DNA of 64,000 bases from Helicostylum pulchrum (Eukaryota; Mucoromycota; Mucoromycetes; Mucorales; Mucoraceae): the NCBI GenBank assembly GCA_025677825.1, contig JAIXMO010000033.1:1-64000 (forward strand), given 5' to 3'. Each line of letters starts with the position of its first letter. The stretch's first letter is position 1. A program made the translations under genes and the position numbers. Under the pieces are notes generated by a model. That model had not been told where the DNA came from. It ran no database searches and was given only the letters and a program-made list of their open reading frames with translations. This document shows, in pieces, positions 47,707 to 58,159 of the stretch.

Positions 47707-47924
47707 CTAAAGTAACTATTTATGAGCCATTTACACAGCCACTCTAAAAACATATTTGAAGGTTGCTTAAAAAGCAATTCTATCTAATAAAATGTCACAG
47801 ACAACTGTAAAAAATATCTACTGAGGACCGAAGAGACCGCCTTTTGAGAAAACAGTAACCGCTTTTTGAGAAAATTATAACCGCCCTTTGGAAAAACAAA
47901 AACCGCCCTTTAGTATTGCGCTAA

Positions 47925-48512
47925 TTGTATATACATTTTTTTTAATTTATCATAAACCTATACATAGGAGAAGTAAAAAAACATACTATTCAAAAAGGAA
48001 AAAAATTACTATAATCACCAAATATCCTAGTATGTGTTTGCGCTACGCCTCCCTCTAATATTCTGCAGCAGAAATTCTTTTAAATAAATGGCCTTTACGG
48101 AGAAAAAACTGTTAGATTGAAGGTGCTTCACTACGTGCACACCAATAGTGCAGGATAGGAGTATTCGCATCGGCACTAAACCAGATTCACGTTCGGTTGA
48201 AATATCAAGGGACTCCTGAAACAAATCGTATTTTTCTCTCTTTTTTGAGAACGTTTGTATCGTACGGAATGATAAAAAACTTCCTAACTACCAGCTTAGT
48301 ACGGTCGATTCAGAAGATACCTAATATCGAGTTGATCCCCAAATAAGCTTCTCAAAAAAAAGATGAGTCGTATTTTTTAAGGGCAAAAGCAACCAATTAA
48401 ACAAGATTTCTTTTTTTAAAAAAATCACGGCGAAAGTAACCCTGAAAACTTTTTTGTACCTTAAAAAAAAAAGTGTTATTGTTGTTGTTTTTTTTTGTTT
48501 GTTTGAAATAAA
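47925..48512. other. intergenic with promoter of Zn2Cys6 gene
   Basis: No gene recognised; short minus ORF at 48027-48224 without features. T- and GTT-rich tract at 48470-48505 immediately upstream of the ATG. Confidence 0.45.
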
Positions 48513-50460
48513 ATGGCAGGAAAAGTGATATCTACTGGAAATAAAGACTTGAGTTGTCTTCGTTGTCGAAAGAAGAAAGCAAAGTAAAAGAAAAAGAACC
48601 CCCTTTTTTTTGTTACTTCTTTTACAGCCTCAACTTACATTTAATTAAATTAGATGTTCTAAAACACGACCTACTTGTACACGATGTTCTCGATCTAATC
48701 AACCAGTATGTTCTCTAACACCACCACCAACCAAAAAAAAAAAGAAAAAAAAAAGAAAAACAAATTTAACGCTCTCCCCTCTTTTTATATAGTGTGAATA
48801 CCCAGATGCACCACCGAATCTTACAGACTTATCCCAAAAAGTACTCACACTCTACGACACCTTAAAAGAACTCGAAGGAGAATTCCTTGTAAAATACATG
48901 CAGACATCCGAAGAAGACAAGCTTGACAAACTCATCAATGGCGAACTCGAACCCGATCCCGAGCCTCAAACCCCATTACAATTACAACACGCCACCACCA
49001 CTATCCATCAATTTGATGTTGATACCAAACCCATTGACGAACCCGCTGGTTGGTCCATGTCCTTATCACCTCGCGGCCTCTCTATCCACGCCGTCACTCG
49101 CAACCTCAGTGAATTCAATGAATTTATCAAGACAGTCTCTGGCCAAGTTATCCGAGACTTCGGCGCAGACTACTTACCTGCGCTGTGGGACCCTGACGCC
49201 GAGGGGTACTTTGAACAGGAATCAGATACCGAGGAATTAGAAGAAGATGAGTATTTAGTTACTGTACCTGTATTCTGTACCAGCTCTTTACTTTCTCGTC
49301 GTCACCACCCACAAACTCAATTAAATACTACAAGCAACACGGAAGACGTATCAATACAGATCCAAAAAATGGTTCCCGATATACTACAGCACCTATTAGA
49401 AAGATATAAGACACTACAACAACAACCCAATAATGTAACACATCATCTAATACAATTAATGCTACAATTAGAAGAGCATTTAAGGCTCTCCTATGAAACC
49501 AGGGACGAACTGTCGTTTATTTGCGTAATTACTGCATATACCATCTCGATTTCGTATTTTCCTCCTACATTAGGAAATAATTCCATAATGCATGATTGCA
49601 TTTGGTACTTAAAAACGATATACCTAGACTACATTTTACGCGTTGAAGCTGCCCCCACTTACCAACTGATTCTATGCTCAGTTCTATTAGGTTGGATAGA
49701 TAATTCCCTAATACCAATTGCCATTCGCTTACTCTGCAACTCGGACTGGCGGCAACAAGATGATGCCAAGTGGCAAGTGTTAATTGCCAGCTTAATTTAT
49801 TTAGATATTGAAAGTGCTACATTTCAGTTTAAATGTTCTCAGATCTATGACGCAAAAGAGGTGATGAAACAATCTGCTGCAACAATAGAACCAACGGAAT
49901 GGGACACGCCTCCGCTGCAAGTCGCGGTGATCATTCTAGAAGCGAAATTAATGTGCCTTTTGAATAAAGTGGTCACGCTTTTTTATCAGGTGGTACAGGT
50001 AAAAGAAGACCAAGTACGCAAGATCGATGTTGATGAAGTGTTGACCCTTGTCAGGGATATGGAGATTTGGGAACAGGAGCTTCCGGATTGGGCGAAATGG
50101 AATGTTATCAAGGAAAATAATAAAGGGTCGGAATTTATAGTACACATGCACATGATTTACAACATGGTCAAGATATTGTTGTTCAGGCCGTTTAGTATTA
50201 CTGTGAACCAAAGTGAAGAAGAACAAACACTTACCAAGACTACGTTTTTAGACTTGTCGATTCAAGCAGCGGATAAGCTGACGACGTGTTTGGTAGATGT
50301 GTCATCGTCGTTTCACGGACAACAACAACAACACTGGAGGAAATCTGCTTGTAACCTAGTAACAGATGTGACAGAAAGAGTAACGAAAATGTTTGATAAA
50401 GATGAGGAGATCGTAGATCGGTTAGAAAAGATACAATCGCGTTTAAACAAATGGGAATAA
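48513..50460 (+). CDS. Zn2Cys6 (fungal binuclear cluster) transcription factor
   Basis: DNA-binding regulator; target genes unknown. Exons 48513-48583, 48654-48705, 48793-50460; 596 residues. The cluster is CLRCRKKKAKC and CTRCSRSNQPC with the spacing C-x2-C-x6-C-x6-C-x2-C-x6-C (Cys 15, 18, 25, 32, 35, 42), split over three exons, one intron falling inside the basic loop. The linker and a short Leu-rich coil follow (LSQKVLTLYDTLKELEGEFL). The long C-terminal part is helical and hydrophobic, as in the fungal-specific regulatory domain, with acidic and Gln-rich patches. The start was chosen because ATG 48513 gives a 14-residue lead to the first Cys and upstream is poly-T. Confidence 0.9.
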
Positions 50461-50656
50461 ACTCAAACTAAATATAGAAGTAGTTTTGTTCTATTGGTTA
50501 AATATCTTTTTATTTTTTATTTTTTATTTTTTATTTTTTATTTTTTTTTCCTTTTTTTTATTCTTTTATTCTTTTATTCTTTTTATCCTTTTTTCTTTCC
50601 TTTTTACCATACACTTGGTTTTTTTACCCTGCACTTGGATTTTTTACCCTCATTAA

Positions 50657-51466
50657 ATGGAAAATATAAGCACCTTTGATAGCAACGAAAGCGCGTTAAA
50701 AAAAAGACCCTTACCTTCCTTTATAAAGAAATTATGGTTGTAAGGAAATAAATAAACTAAAAAAAAAAGCTTATATCTCTCTCTTTTTATTAAAAAAAAT
50801 CGCTTAGTATTTTAAATGATGCGGCGTCTCAAGAACATATATTTTGGGTAGACAGCGGACAAGTTATTTGCGTTCCAAATGCTTCTAATTTCTCAAAAGT
50901 TATTTTACCAAAATATTTTAAACACAGTAATTGGCAAAGTTTTGTGCGTCAGTTAAATTGTAAGTTTTCTATTTTCATTCTATTTCTTTTTTTAATCGTT
51001 TTACTAGTGTATGGGTTTCGCAAAGTATATCGATTGAATTTATCCTACGATGATACTGCTGAAAAAAGGGCCGTGTGGCAATTCAAACACGATTGCTTTA
51101 GAAAAGACAACACAGAAAAGTTATGCGAAATTAAAAGGCGTACAGCAAAACCAAACCAAGAGCAACAAGGAGAGGGAGTAGCTGATGCAACAGATCAACA
51201 GCATAAATCCGACTATACTAATGAATCTATAGAGAACACCTTGTCGGGATTTTCTGATAGGCTAGACCTTGTAGACAAAAAAAGAAGGGATTTATGGGGA
51301 CAAACTGTCGAACTAAGTCGTGTCCAAGCAAAGCAGCAAAAAGTTAGTCATCTAAAACTTTACTGTATCACAAATATTTTGTTTATTTTCCGTATTTTAG
51401 GTAGTGGAAGCTCTTGTGGATTTTATCATGCAACTGTTAGATAAATGTAACATAAAGCACAGTTGA
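50657..51466 (+). CDS. short HSF-type DNA-binding protein
   Basis: Heat-shock-factor-like winged-helix transcription factor. Exons 50657-50739, 50808-50959, 51008-51342, 51401-51466; 211 residues, total divisible by three. The HSF domain spans about 18-105: PLPSFIKKLWFILNDAASQE, HIFWVDSGQVICVPNASNF, VILPKYFKHSNWQSFVRQLN then LYGFRKVYRLN, the recognition helix being the FKHSNWQSFVRQLN part. The HSF intron within RQLN|YGF is conserved in position in many fungi (from memory). The remaining 100 residues are charged with a short heptad-like segment (LVDKKRRDLWGQTVELSRVQ). It is much shorter than yeast Hsf1 or Skn7, without a receiver domain. Alternative splicing into downstream ORFs is possible. 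The first exon was found from the conserved N-terminal part of the domain. Confidence 0.88.
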
Positions 51467-51618
51467 AAAAAACACTAATTTTTATAAACTAAACAAAAGA
51501 TGTCATTAGACCCTAATTCCGAAAGTGACAAACATCATTTTTCTAAAATAAGCAAGTATTTATTCTATTTCTTCTTTTTTATACTAATTTGAAAAAAAAA
51601 AAAATAGGACAAACTGTA

Positions 51619-51891
51619 ATGGCAACGCAATCACTTGATTACCTTATGAACCCAGATGGGGATACTATGATGTTAACATCGTCTCCTCCACCATTATTAC
51701 CCACTACTCCACCATCATTAGCCACTATATCTCCTCCACCTCCACCTGCATCATCCAATATATCATCGCCTCTACCATCTTTATCTTCTACATCACACCA
51801 GCACCATAGTTTACCTTCCATCTCTAGTTTAATGGCTACTCGTTTAGAGCATGAATTACCTCCTTTACAAAAGAGGCATACATTTAAATAA
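51619..51891 (+). CDS. Ser/Pro-rich small ORF downstream of HSF-like gene
   Basis: Open frame of 90 residues: MATQSLDYLMNPDGDTMMLT, then a Pro/Ser/Thr-rich stretch (PPPLLPTTPPSLATISPPPP) and a C-terminus with SLMATRLEHELPPLQKRHTF. No known domain. It may be a separate short gene, or a 3' exon of the HSF-like gene joined by splicing I could not prove. A preceding ORF at 51500-51555 (MSLDPNSESDKHHFSKIS) ends at a good donor, but its phase does not match. Composition resembles a transcription-factor activation region. Confidence 0.45.
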   Translation: MATQSLDYLMNPDGDTMMLTSSPPPLLPTTPPSLATISPPPPPASSNISSPLPSLSSTSHQHHSLPSISSLMATRLEHELPPLQKRHTFK

Positions 51892-52138
51892 AAAAAAAAT
51901 CATTATGTTTTTAGTTACCCATAAGTCGTCATGGTAACCGGCACTCTAGGATTGCATGTGTTACGCGTGCATAAAATACTTTTTTTACGACGCGTGACTC
52001 ATTAGTTTGTATTTTGACTGGCTCAAAATGGTGTATACGATTTCACCCGAAAAAATAAACGGAGAATTCATACCGTGAGAAATAGAAATTTAAACCAGAT
52101 TTTTTTTTTTATTTATTTATATAGGGAGACAAGTAAAT

Positions 52139-52693
52139 TTATATGATGGTTGCGATGGGTGAATTGACGTTTGTTTTTGCAGTGAGTGCTATTCTACAGT
52201 CTCGTGGTAAGATAGATGATAATGATGCAGATGATGCAGATGATGTGGATGATGCTATATGATTAGATGTAGTAGTAGTAGTAGTAGTATTTATATGGGG
52301 TATAGTCTTCTCCTCCTCTTCTGCTTCAACTTCATCATCATCTTTAGCAGATGATCTTAGTGGTGAGTGATTTTCTTTATTATTTACAACGTGTTTCATG
52401 GAGAATTCATCCGACGAATGTTCTTCTTCGTCTTCTGCCGCCATCACACGTCTATTGGTACGTCTTGTACGTGCATTCAAAACTTCCTCTGCTTTCGATA
52501 TCGTGTTACATAACAATAGCCTTTCGCGAACATGATACCTTTGTTTACTTCGTTTATCATCACGATCTAGTTTCTTACATCCTAGCGTATACGCTTTATT
52601 AGCAATCTGACGAGGTGATAATGTAGTACTTGTGAATATTGTACAAGGCGCTGAACGATTATTTCTTTTACTAGACCAAATTGTTGTAGCCAT
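52139..52693 (-). CDS. hypothetical protein, basic N-terminus and acidic/Thr-Ser C-terminus
   Basis: A single open frame of 184 residues. The N-terminal 75 residues are basic and helical (LSPRQIANKAYTLGCKKLDR, KQRYHVRERLLLCNTISKAE), which looks like a conserved core. Then come an acidic stretch (EDEEEHSSDEFS), a second acidic run (DDDEVEAEEEEKT), a seven-Thr run and a Ser/Ala-rich tail. It lacks a signal peptide or membrane segment, so it is probably nuclear or cytosolic. I do not recognise a family. The clear upstream A/T leader and length support a real gene. Confidence 0.65.
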   Translation of the reverse strand: MATTIWSSKRNNRSAPCTIFTSTTLSPRQIANKAYTLGCKKLDRDDKRSKQRYHVRERLLLCNTISKAEEVLNARTRRTNRRVMAAEDEEEHSSDEFSMKHVVNNKENHSPLRSSAKDDDEVEAEEEEKTIPHINTTTTTTTSNHIASSTSSASSASLSSILPRDCRIALTAKTNVNSPIATII

Positions 52694-52991
52694 TTTCTTT
52701 TAATCTCTTCAAATACATATACTGTCTGTGTTTCACTTTTTTATGCTCAAGGTATTAAAGAAAATGTAAAAGAAAAAAATGTTAAAAAGGTAGAGAAGAA
52801 GAAACAACCTTTTTTTTTGTTTTTACTTGTCGTTAAACCCTTATTTATACCAAAAAAAAAAAAAAAAAAAAAAAAAGTCACTACATTAACGGGTTTGTTC
52901 GGAAAAGAAAGCATATGAAAACTGCGGACCCAATCAAACCTTAGTTTTCTCTTCCCGTATTTGTAACTAAACTTTTTTTTTTTAATAAAAA

Positions 52992-53911
52992 ATGACCAAC
53001 ACACGCTGGAGATACTGTACTGAGCCTATAAATAGTTTGCTTGCCTATCCAGAGTTCAACTTGCAAGAAACCGAACTAAATATTATAGCATTAGGTAGAA
53101 CAGGTGATGGTAAATCTAGTTTGTTAAATGACCTAGTTGGTTCACAAGCTTTTAAACAAAAGATATCTGCCAAAGTAACTACAAACATTCAATAAGGCGA
53201 GCTGATTTTTTTTATAACATTTTCTTTAAATAGTCTCAAACAAAAGATATCCAATCATTATCTGCATTTTGGGCTCCACTACACCCATACCTTCACAACA
53301 AGGAACATTTCGGCTGTCATATCCATGTTATAGACACACCTGGTTTCGCTGATTCTCAAAACAGAGACGATGAATTCTTTACCATCATCCAGCAAGCACT
53401 ACTCCATACCGCCATACATAAAGGTGGTATTCATTGTATTTTGCTCGTCTTTAAAATCACCACCTCGTAAAGTCATGCACAACAACCCATATATCACATT
53501 CATTTATACTAACCCCTCTAAAAAAGATCCGACACCATTTATAAAACAATAGATTCTTTTTTTAACTTGCTATCCCCTTACTCACACGACTTTTGGAAAA
53601 ACGTATTACTTGTATTTACTCACGCCGACGTATCTCACGGCCACACAAACAGGCACCAATCGCATAAAGTTGCATTAAAGACAAACGTCAATCGTACTTT
53701 AAAACAAAAGTACAGTCTAGACTTTGACCTGCCTATGCTTTGGATCAGTACGCAGAAATACGTCTGTAGCTTCTTGAAAGGGTTAGGTGACTGTGATTGT
53801 GAAACCGGGCATAGGTACCATTCTGATTGTCGTAGGCGTTTATTTGAGCAAGTAGTCAAGCGAAGACATTTACCATTCTGCATTGATTCAGGTCCCGAAG
53901 AAGAAGCGTGA
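52992..53911 (+). CDS. AIG1/GIMAP-type GTPase
   Basis: Septin-like TRAFAC GTPase of the AIG1 family (plant AIG1, vertebrate GIMAP). Exons 52992-53174, 53234-53466, 53527-53911; 266 residues. G1 is GRTGDGKSSLLN (about 35-46), G3 is DTPG (about 95-98, VIDTPGFADSQN), and the AIG1-specific box after G3 is HTAIHKGGIHCILLVFKI. G4-like THAD (VLLVFTHADV) replaces the usual TxxD. The C-terminal helix region holds CDCETGHRYHSDCRRRLFEQ with several Cys/His. Exon 3 begins at an AAAAAAG acceptor, restoring SDTIYKTIDSFFNLL; using the nearer TAG would hit a stop. The role in fungi is not established; membrane or defence-like functions are known in plants and animals. Confidence 0.85.
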
Positions 53912-54023
53912 CGTAGCTTTTCCCTTTCCTTAATCGACGCGTAATTTATTTCCAATAAAAAATGTAATTTCTTCTCCTTTTTTTTTTCCTCTAAACTCTT
54001 TTTTAAAAAATATTATTTCAACA

Positions 54024-55399
54024 ATGAAGAAAGAAGGAATCAAGTCTTATTATCAAGCAAAGATTGAGGAATGTGAAATCGTCACGAACGAAAAGTCTCA
54101 AGACTTGAGACGTTTAGAAGCCCAAAGAAACGCATTAAACGCAAAGGGTAATAACAACTCCAGTAATCTAATACTTACCCCTAATACTGACATTTCCCCA
54201 TTCTTAGTTCGTCTCTTAAAGGAAGAACTTCAATTATTACAAGAACCTGGATCCTATGTTGGTGAAGTAGTTAAAGTTATGGGCAAAAAGAAAGTTTTAG
54301 TCAAGGTAACCATACATTACATCTTAAAAAATAATACGCACACAAACAAACTCATCTTCAAAAAATATAGGTCCACCCTGAAGGAAAATTCGTTGTTGAT
54401 CTCGGCGCCGACATTGACATTGCGTTATTAACACCCACCACCCGTGTCGCACTCCGCAACGACTCTTACCAACTCCACAAAGTCCTTCCCAACAAGATCG
54501 ATCCTCTCGTCTCTCTCATGATGGTTGAAAAAGTCCCCGACTCCACCTACGAAATGGTCGGTGGTCTCGACCAACAAATTAAAGAAATTAAGGAAGTTAT
54601 CGAGTTACCCGTCAAGCACCCCGAGTTATTTGAAGCTCTTGGTATTGCGCAACCTAAAGGTGTACTCTTGTACGGTCCCCCAGGTACCGGTAAAACCCTC
54701 TTAGCAAGAGCCGTTGCTCACCACACAGACTGTCGGTTCATTCGTGTCTCTGGTTCTGAGTTGGTTCAAAAGTATATTGGTGAAGGTAGTAGAATGGTTC
54801 GTGAACTCTTTGTCATGGCCAGGTAAAATAATACAATTACATTTTTTTATATATAATCGCGTTTTTTTTTTTTTACTAACGCACAAAAAAACAGAGAGCA
54901 TGCCCCTTCAATTATCTTTATGGATGAAATTGATTCTATTGGTTCTGCCCGTATGGAAAGTGGAGGCGGAGGAGATTCCGAAGTACAAAGAACCATGCTG
55001 GAATTATTGAACCAACTTGACGGTTTTGAAGCTACAAAGAACATCAAAGTGATCATGGCCACCAACCGTATAGATATTTTAGATCCTGCATTACTGCGTC
55101 CTGGACGTATCGATCGTAAGATTGAGTTCCCCCCACCAAGCGAAGAAGCCCGTGCTGATATTTTAAAGATCCATTCACGTAAAATGAACTTGACCCGTGG
55201 TATCAACCTCCGCAAGATCGCTGAGAAAATGAGCGGTAGTAGTGGTGCTGAGGTAAAGGCCGTCTGTACTGAGGCTGGTATGTTTGCTTTACGTGAACGT
55301 CGTGTTCACGTCACTCAGGAAGATTTTGAAATGTCCGTTGCAAAGGTTATGAAGAAGGATTCCGATTCTAATACCAGTTTAAAGAAGCTTTGGAAGTAG
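54024..55399 (+). CDS. RPT6: 26S proteasome regulatory ATPase Rpt6/PSMC5
   Basis: AAA+ ATPase of the 19S base. Exons 54024-54147, 54208-54305, 54371-54822, 54895-55399; 392 residues. The coiled coil ([40 protein letters not shown]) is followed by the OB region, the AAA domain with Walker A GPPGTGKT (about 176-183), Walker B FMDEID (about 234-239), sensor ATNR and Arg-finger [14 protein letters not shown]. The C-terminus ends KKLWK, matching the Rpt6 type. Intron 1 is 60 nt, divisible by three and stop-free: reading through it would insert 20 residues between ALNAK and VRLL, a place where other Rpt6 proteins have none. Confidence 0.97.
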
Positions 55400-55508
55400 T
55401 TTGTAGAAGATCTTTTTTTTTATGCGCACACCTTAAAATAAAAAAAAATATATATAACACATAAAGGGGGGGATATTACTTTATTTACAAAAAAAAAAAG
55501 ATTTTATT

Positions 55509-56257
55509 TTATTTACTGGATTGAATCTTCTTTTCCAAATCGGCTAATTCAGCTTCCAACGTCTTCAATTTAGTATCCAACAAATCATTATACTCCTCTT
55601 CAGAAAGCTGATGGATAGGAAACCAGCTAGGCAAATTGATATACTTCATAATACTAAACGGTTCTTTTGGTTGCTCCGTACTTGTCGCCTGATTCCCACC
55701 AACACTGCCTTCTAAAATCCACTGCTGTCTCCAACTATTACCTGCTGTATACGCCACCTGCAACCCTGTACAGATAGCACCGTACATTACCGCCCCCGAA
55801 ACCACGCTCTTGGGCCCCTTGTACGCTGCCGAAAGCAACCCACCCGTTGTAGCTCCCGCCATTGCACTACTAAACAACGCATCGATATCTTTGGTCTCCG
55901 AGTCCTTTAATCCAAACTGAGAATTCTGTTTACGTTGATATGTAATAAACGTCTCTCTAACCACTATATTTTACGCTGTATTAAAAATCGCTTTCTCGAT
56001 CGTAACGTAGTATAAAACTTACTGAAAAAAGTTGCACCGAATACTCCACAATTTAAACCAGTTGAAATCGCATATTGTTTGACAGGAGCATTCTTTAAAA
56101 CTGCAATCGTTGCTCCTGTTGTTGCACCTGTCAAAGCTTATTCCATCGTTTTTTTTAAGTGATCTATGTTTTTTTTTCGGTGTGCTTGTGGTTTTTTTTT
56201 ACCTGTAAGTCCTGTACCGAATACTACACTTTCAAGTGTCTCTTTACTTCTACTCAT
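55509..56257 (-). CDS. Tim17/Tim22/Tim23-family inner-membrane protein
   Basis: Exons (minus): 56257-56203, 56136-56023, 55963-55509; 207 residues, total divisible by three. It has four hydrophobic segments rich in Gly/Ala: VVFGTGLTGALTGATTGATI, YAISTGLNCGVFGATFF, SSAMAGATTGGLLSAAYKG and AVMYGAICTGLQVAYTAG, the Tim17-type topology with small-residue packing. The C-terminal 75 residues are soluble and end in a coiled coil (LLDTKLKTLEAELADLEKKI). No cleavable presequence. It is probably in the mitochondrial inner membrane, but the subfamily (translocase subunit, complex I accessory or other) cannot be settled from sequence alone. Start ATG 56257 immediately precedes the first conserved segment. 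Confidence 0.8.
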
Positions 56258-56895
56258 TTTACCAGGGTAAAAGAAAAGAAAAAAAAGGGGGGGAGGACAA
56301 CTTTATATATTTAGACATTTTTATCAAGTCACAATTTCCGAGAAAAGCTACAAGAACTCTATTTGGTTTCGTTTGATAGCGATAATTAAAGGGATTTATG
56401 CTAGTGAAAAAGTAAATAGGTTGGTTTGCGAGTAATATTTTTAGGGACGCTCTACTCTACAACGTTCAGCAAAAAAAAAAAAAAAAAAAAATAAAAAAAA
56501 AAAAAAATAAGAAATTGAGTACTTTTTTTTTTCATGCGCTAGCTCAACTTCGAACTTGTTGCATGAATCAAGTTGAAAACGTTAGATGTCCAACAGGTTA
56601 TAAACAAGGTTTGTTAAAAAAAGGGAAATAGTATTCAGTAACACAATTAACATATTAGTTGTGTTTCTGCTGGATATGGGAAGAAGGACTATATCACTCC
56701 GTGTTCACTTAGGCCATTCTATTTAATCAGAACTTTTACACTTCATTTTCCAACACTGAATTTAACATTAATAACATTCCAGCAGCCCAAACTGAGTTTG
56801 ACTGTTGTCGTACACAAAATGTTGATACATATAAAAAATGCCTTTACAAATTCCGTGATTAATCACGCCTTTCTCCTTTACATATTTTTTTCCTC
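56258..56895. other. intergenic, includes long poly-A tract
   Basis: A 19-base A run followed by another A run at about 56470-56508, then a T run. Otherwise no gene recognised; promoter for the F-box gene. Confidence 0.45.
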
Positions 56896-58045
56896 ATGAG
56901 TAGTTGGAAAAATGTACCTGTGGAGATCTTTGGTATAATCTTTAAATACCTTGAGCTAAAAACCACCCCTCTAAACGGCCCAAACTTCCAATGAAAAGAC
57001 ATGTTCCAGTGCCAGCTCACCTGCAAGAACTGGGACGCGCTAGCACAAATGAATATCTACAAACGAGTGATACTAGAACGTACGCAGCAGCTAGCAACAT
57101 TCGCCCGTACCTTAAGTTGCAGCAATACAGGGTACTTGGTCAAACGCATCCATTTTCGCTTCACAGACAGAGAAGAAAAACTACATCCGTTGTTTCGACA
57201 AGTAGATCGCTCCTGTATACAGTTGATGTTCGGGTAAAAGACTGTTCGTCTATTCAATCCGTCGATGTACTATGCAAAGGGAGCACGATACTCAAAACAT
57301 TGTCAAAAATCTTCATATTATCTTTAAGCAAGTAAATAAAACCAATCTACTATCTCTATCAACCTACACCAAATTAGTAAAGACCCTAACGCTTCAAGTA
57401 TCCTACACGCGAGAAAACCCTTACTACTTTCTACCACGGCTTGGTTTATTTGAACGTTCAAAACATAACCTTCAACGTCTTAAAATAGACATGTGCTTAA
57501 AATATGGGTGCGAAGAAACAATATCTAGAACATTATCAAACGTTACTTCCTTTTCTGATATTTTGCGTCAATGTCCCAACTTGCACGAAATCGAAATTAT
57601 CAACACACCTCTGTACAGTTTTACCTCGGAAGCACAATACCCAAGTAAACTATTGTCCTGCAATTACGTATACCTGTTTGAAGTATTGATATATCCTTCC
57701 TTCTTAACTATGTTTTCATCACACGTATCTTATATTGCTGAATTTACCGTTTCCAGTTGCGCGTTTATTGGCGACTTGGATAATAATATCGATATGTTAG
57801 ATACGACCTTTGATCATATTTTTTTTTATGGCTTTGCGACGGTACGTTCAGTTTATTTGAAATTGGAAAGGACCGGGAGTGATAGTATTACGCGGTATGT
57901 CGATTGGGAAAATCATTACGGAAGATATACGTTTGCACAAAGGCTTTCACATGGCACACGATACATGCCGGTTTTTATACGATGCAAAGCCGTACGTACT
58001 GTTACTATAAAAGACACAGTAAATAACTTTACAATAACTCTTTGA
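56896..58045 (+). pseudogene. F-box protein gene with an in-frame stop
   Basis: Substrate adaptor of SCF-type ubiquitin ligases in the family sense; here possibly broken. Exon 1 56896-57233 reads MSSWKNVPVEIFGIIFKYLE ... PNFQ, a TGA at about 56992, then KDMFQCQLTCKNWDALAQMN, IYKRVILERTQQLATFARTL. The F-box pattern (P.EIF..I....L, FQCQLTCKNW) is continuous across the TGA in the same frame. Exon 2 57280-58045 (after a GTAAAAG donor at 57234 and an AAAG acceptor) continues with leucine-rich-like repeats (LVKTLTLQVSY, LQRLKIDMCLKYGC, CPNLHEIEIINTPL) to a normal stop. Total 368 codons with one stop. An alternative start at 57001 would lose half of the F-box. It may be a recent pseudogene, a sequence error or readthrough. 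Confidence 0.7.
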
Positions 58046-58159
58046 AAACAATAATTATACTCTGACTATAAAGATCTCAATAAAAAAATGAAAAAATACT
58101 TATATTCTTTTATTTATTTATAAATTGTAAAAAAAAAAATTTAAGGAAAAATAGTTAAA

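Larger units (their letters stand above)
47156..47924. mobile_element. foldback / MITE-like element with long inverted-repeat arms
   Basis: Terminal sequence TTAGCGCAACACTAAAGGGCG at 47156 is matched, with one difference, by its reverse complement at 47904-47924. The left arm (47156-47421) and right arm (47702-47924) are reverse complements over more than 200 bases. The inner about 145 bases (47277-47421 against 47702-47845) appear identical. The left arm has an insertion of about 40 bases relative to the right. The loop (47422-47701) holds a tandem repeat. No transposase is encoded, so it would be non-autonomous. Similarity continues for about 8 bases outside the arms (TATATACA-R), so the exact end and target-site duplication are unclear. 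The transcript would fold into a long hairpin. Confidence 0.85.

Noticed and set aside
47346..47747. 133-codon plus ORF within the foldback element
   Set aside because: Runs from arm through loop repeat into the other arm; Ser/Leu/Phe-rich repetition is a product of the repeat, not a transposase.
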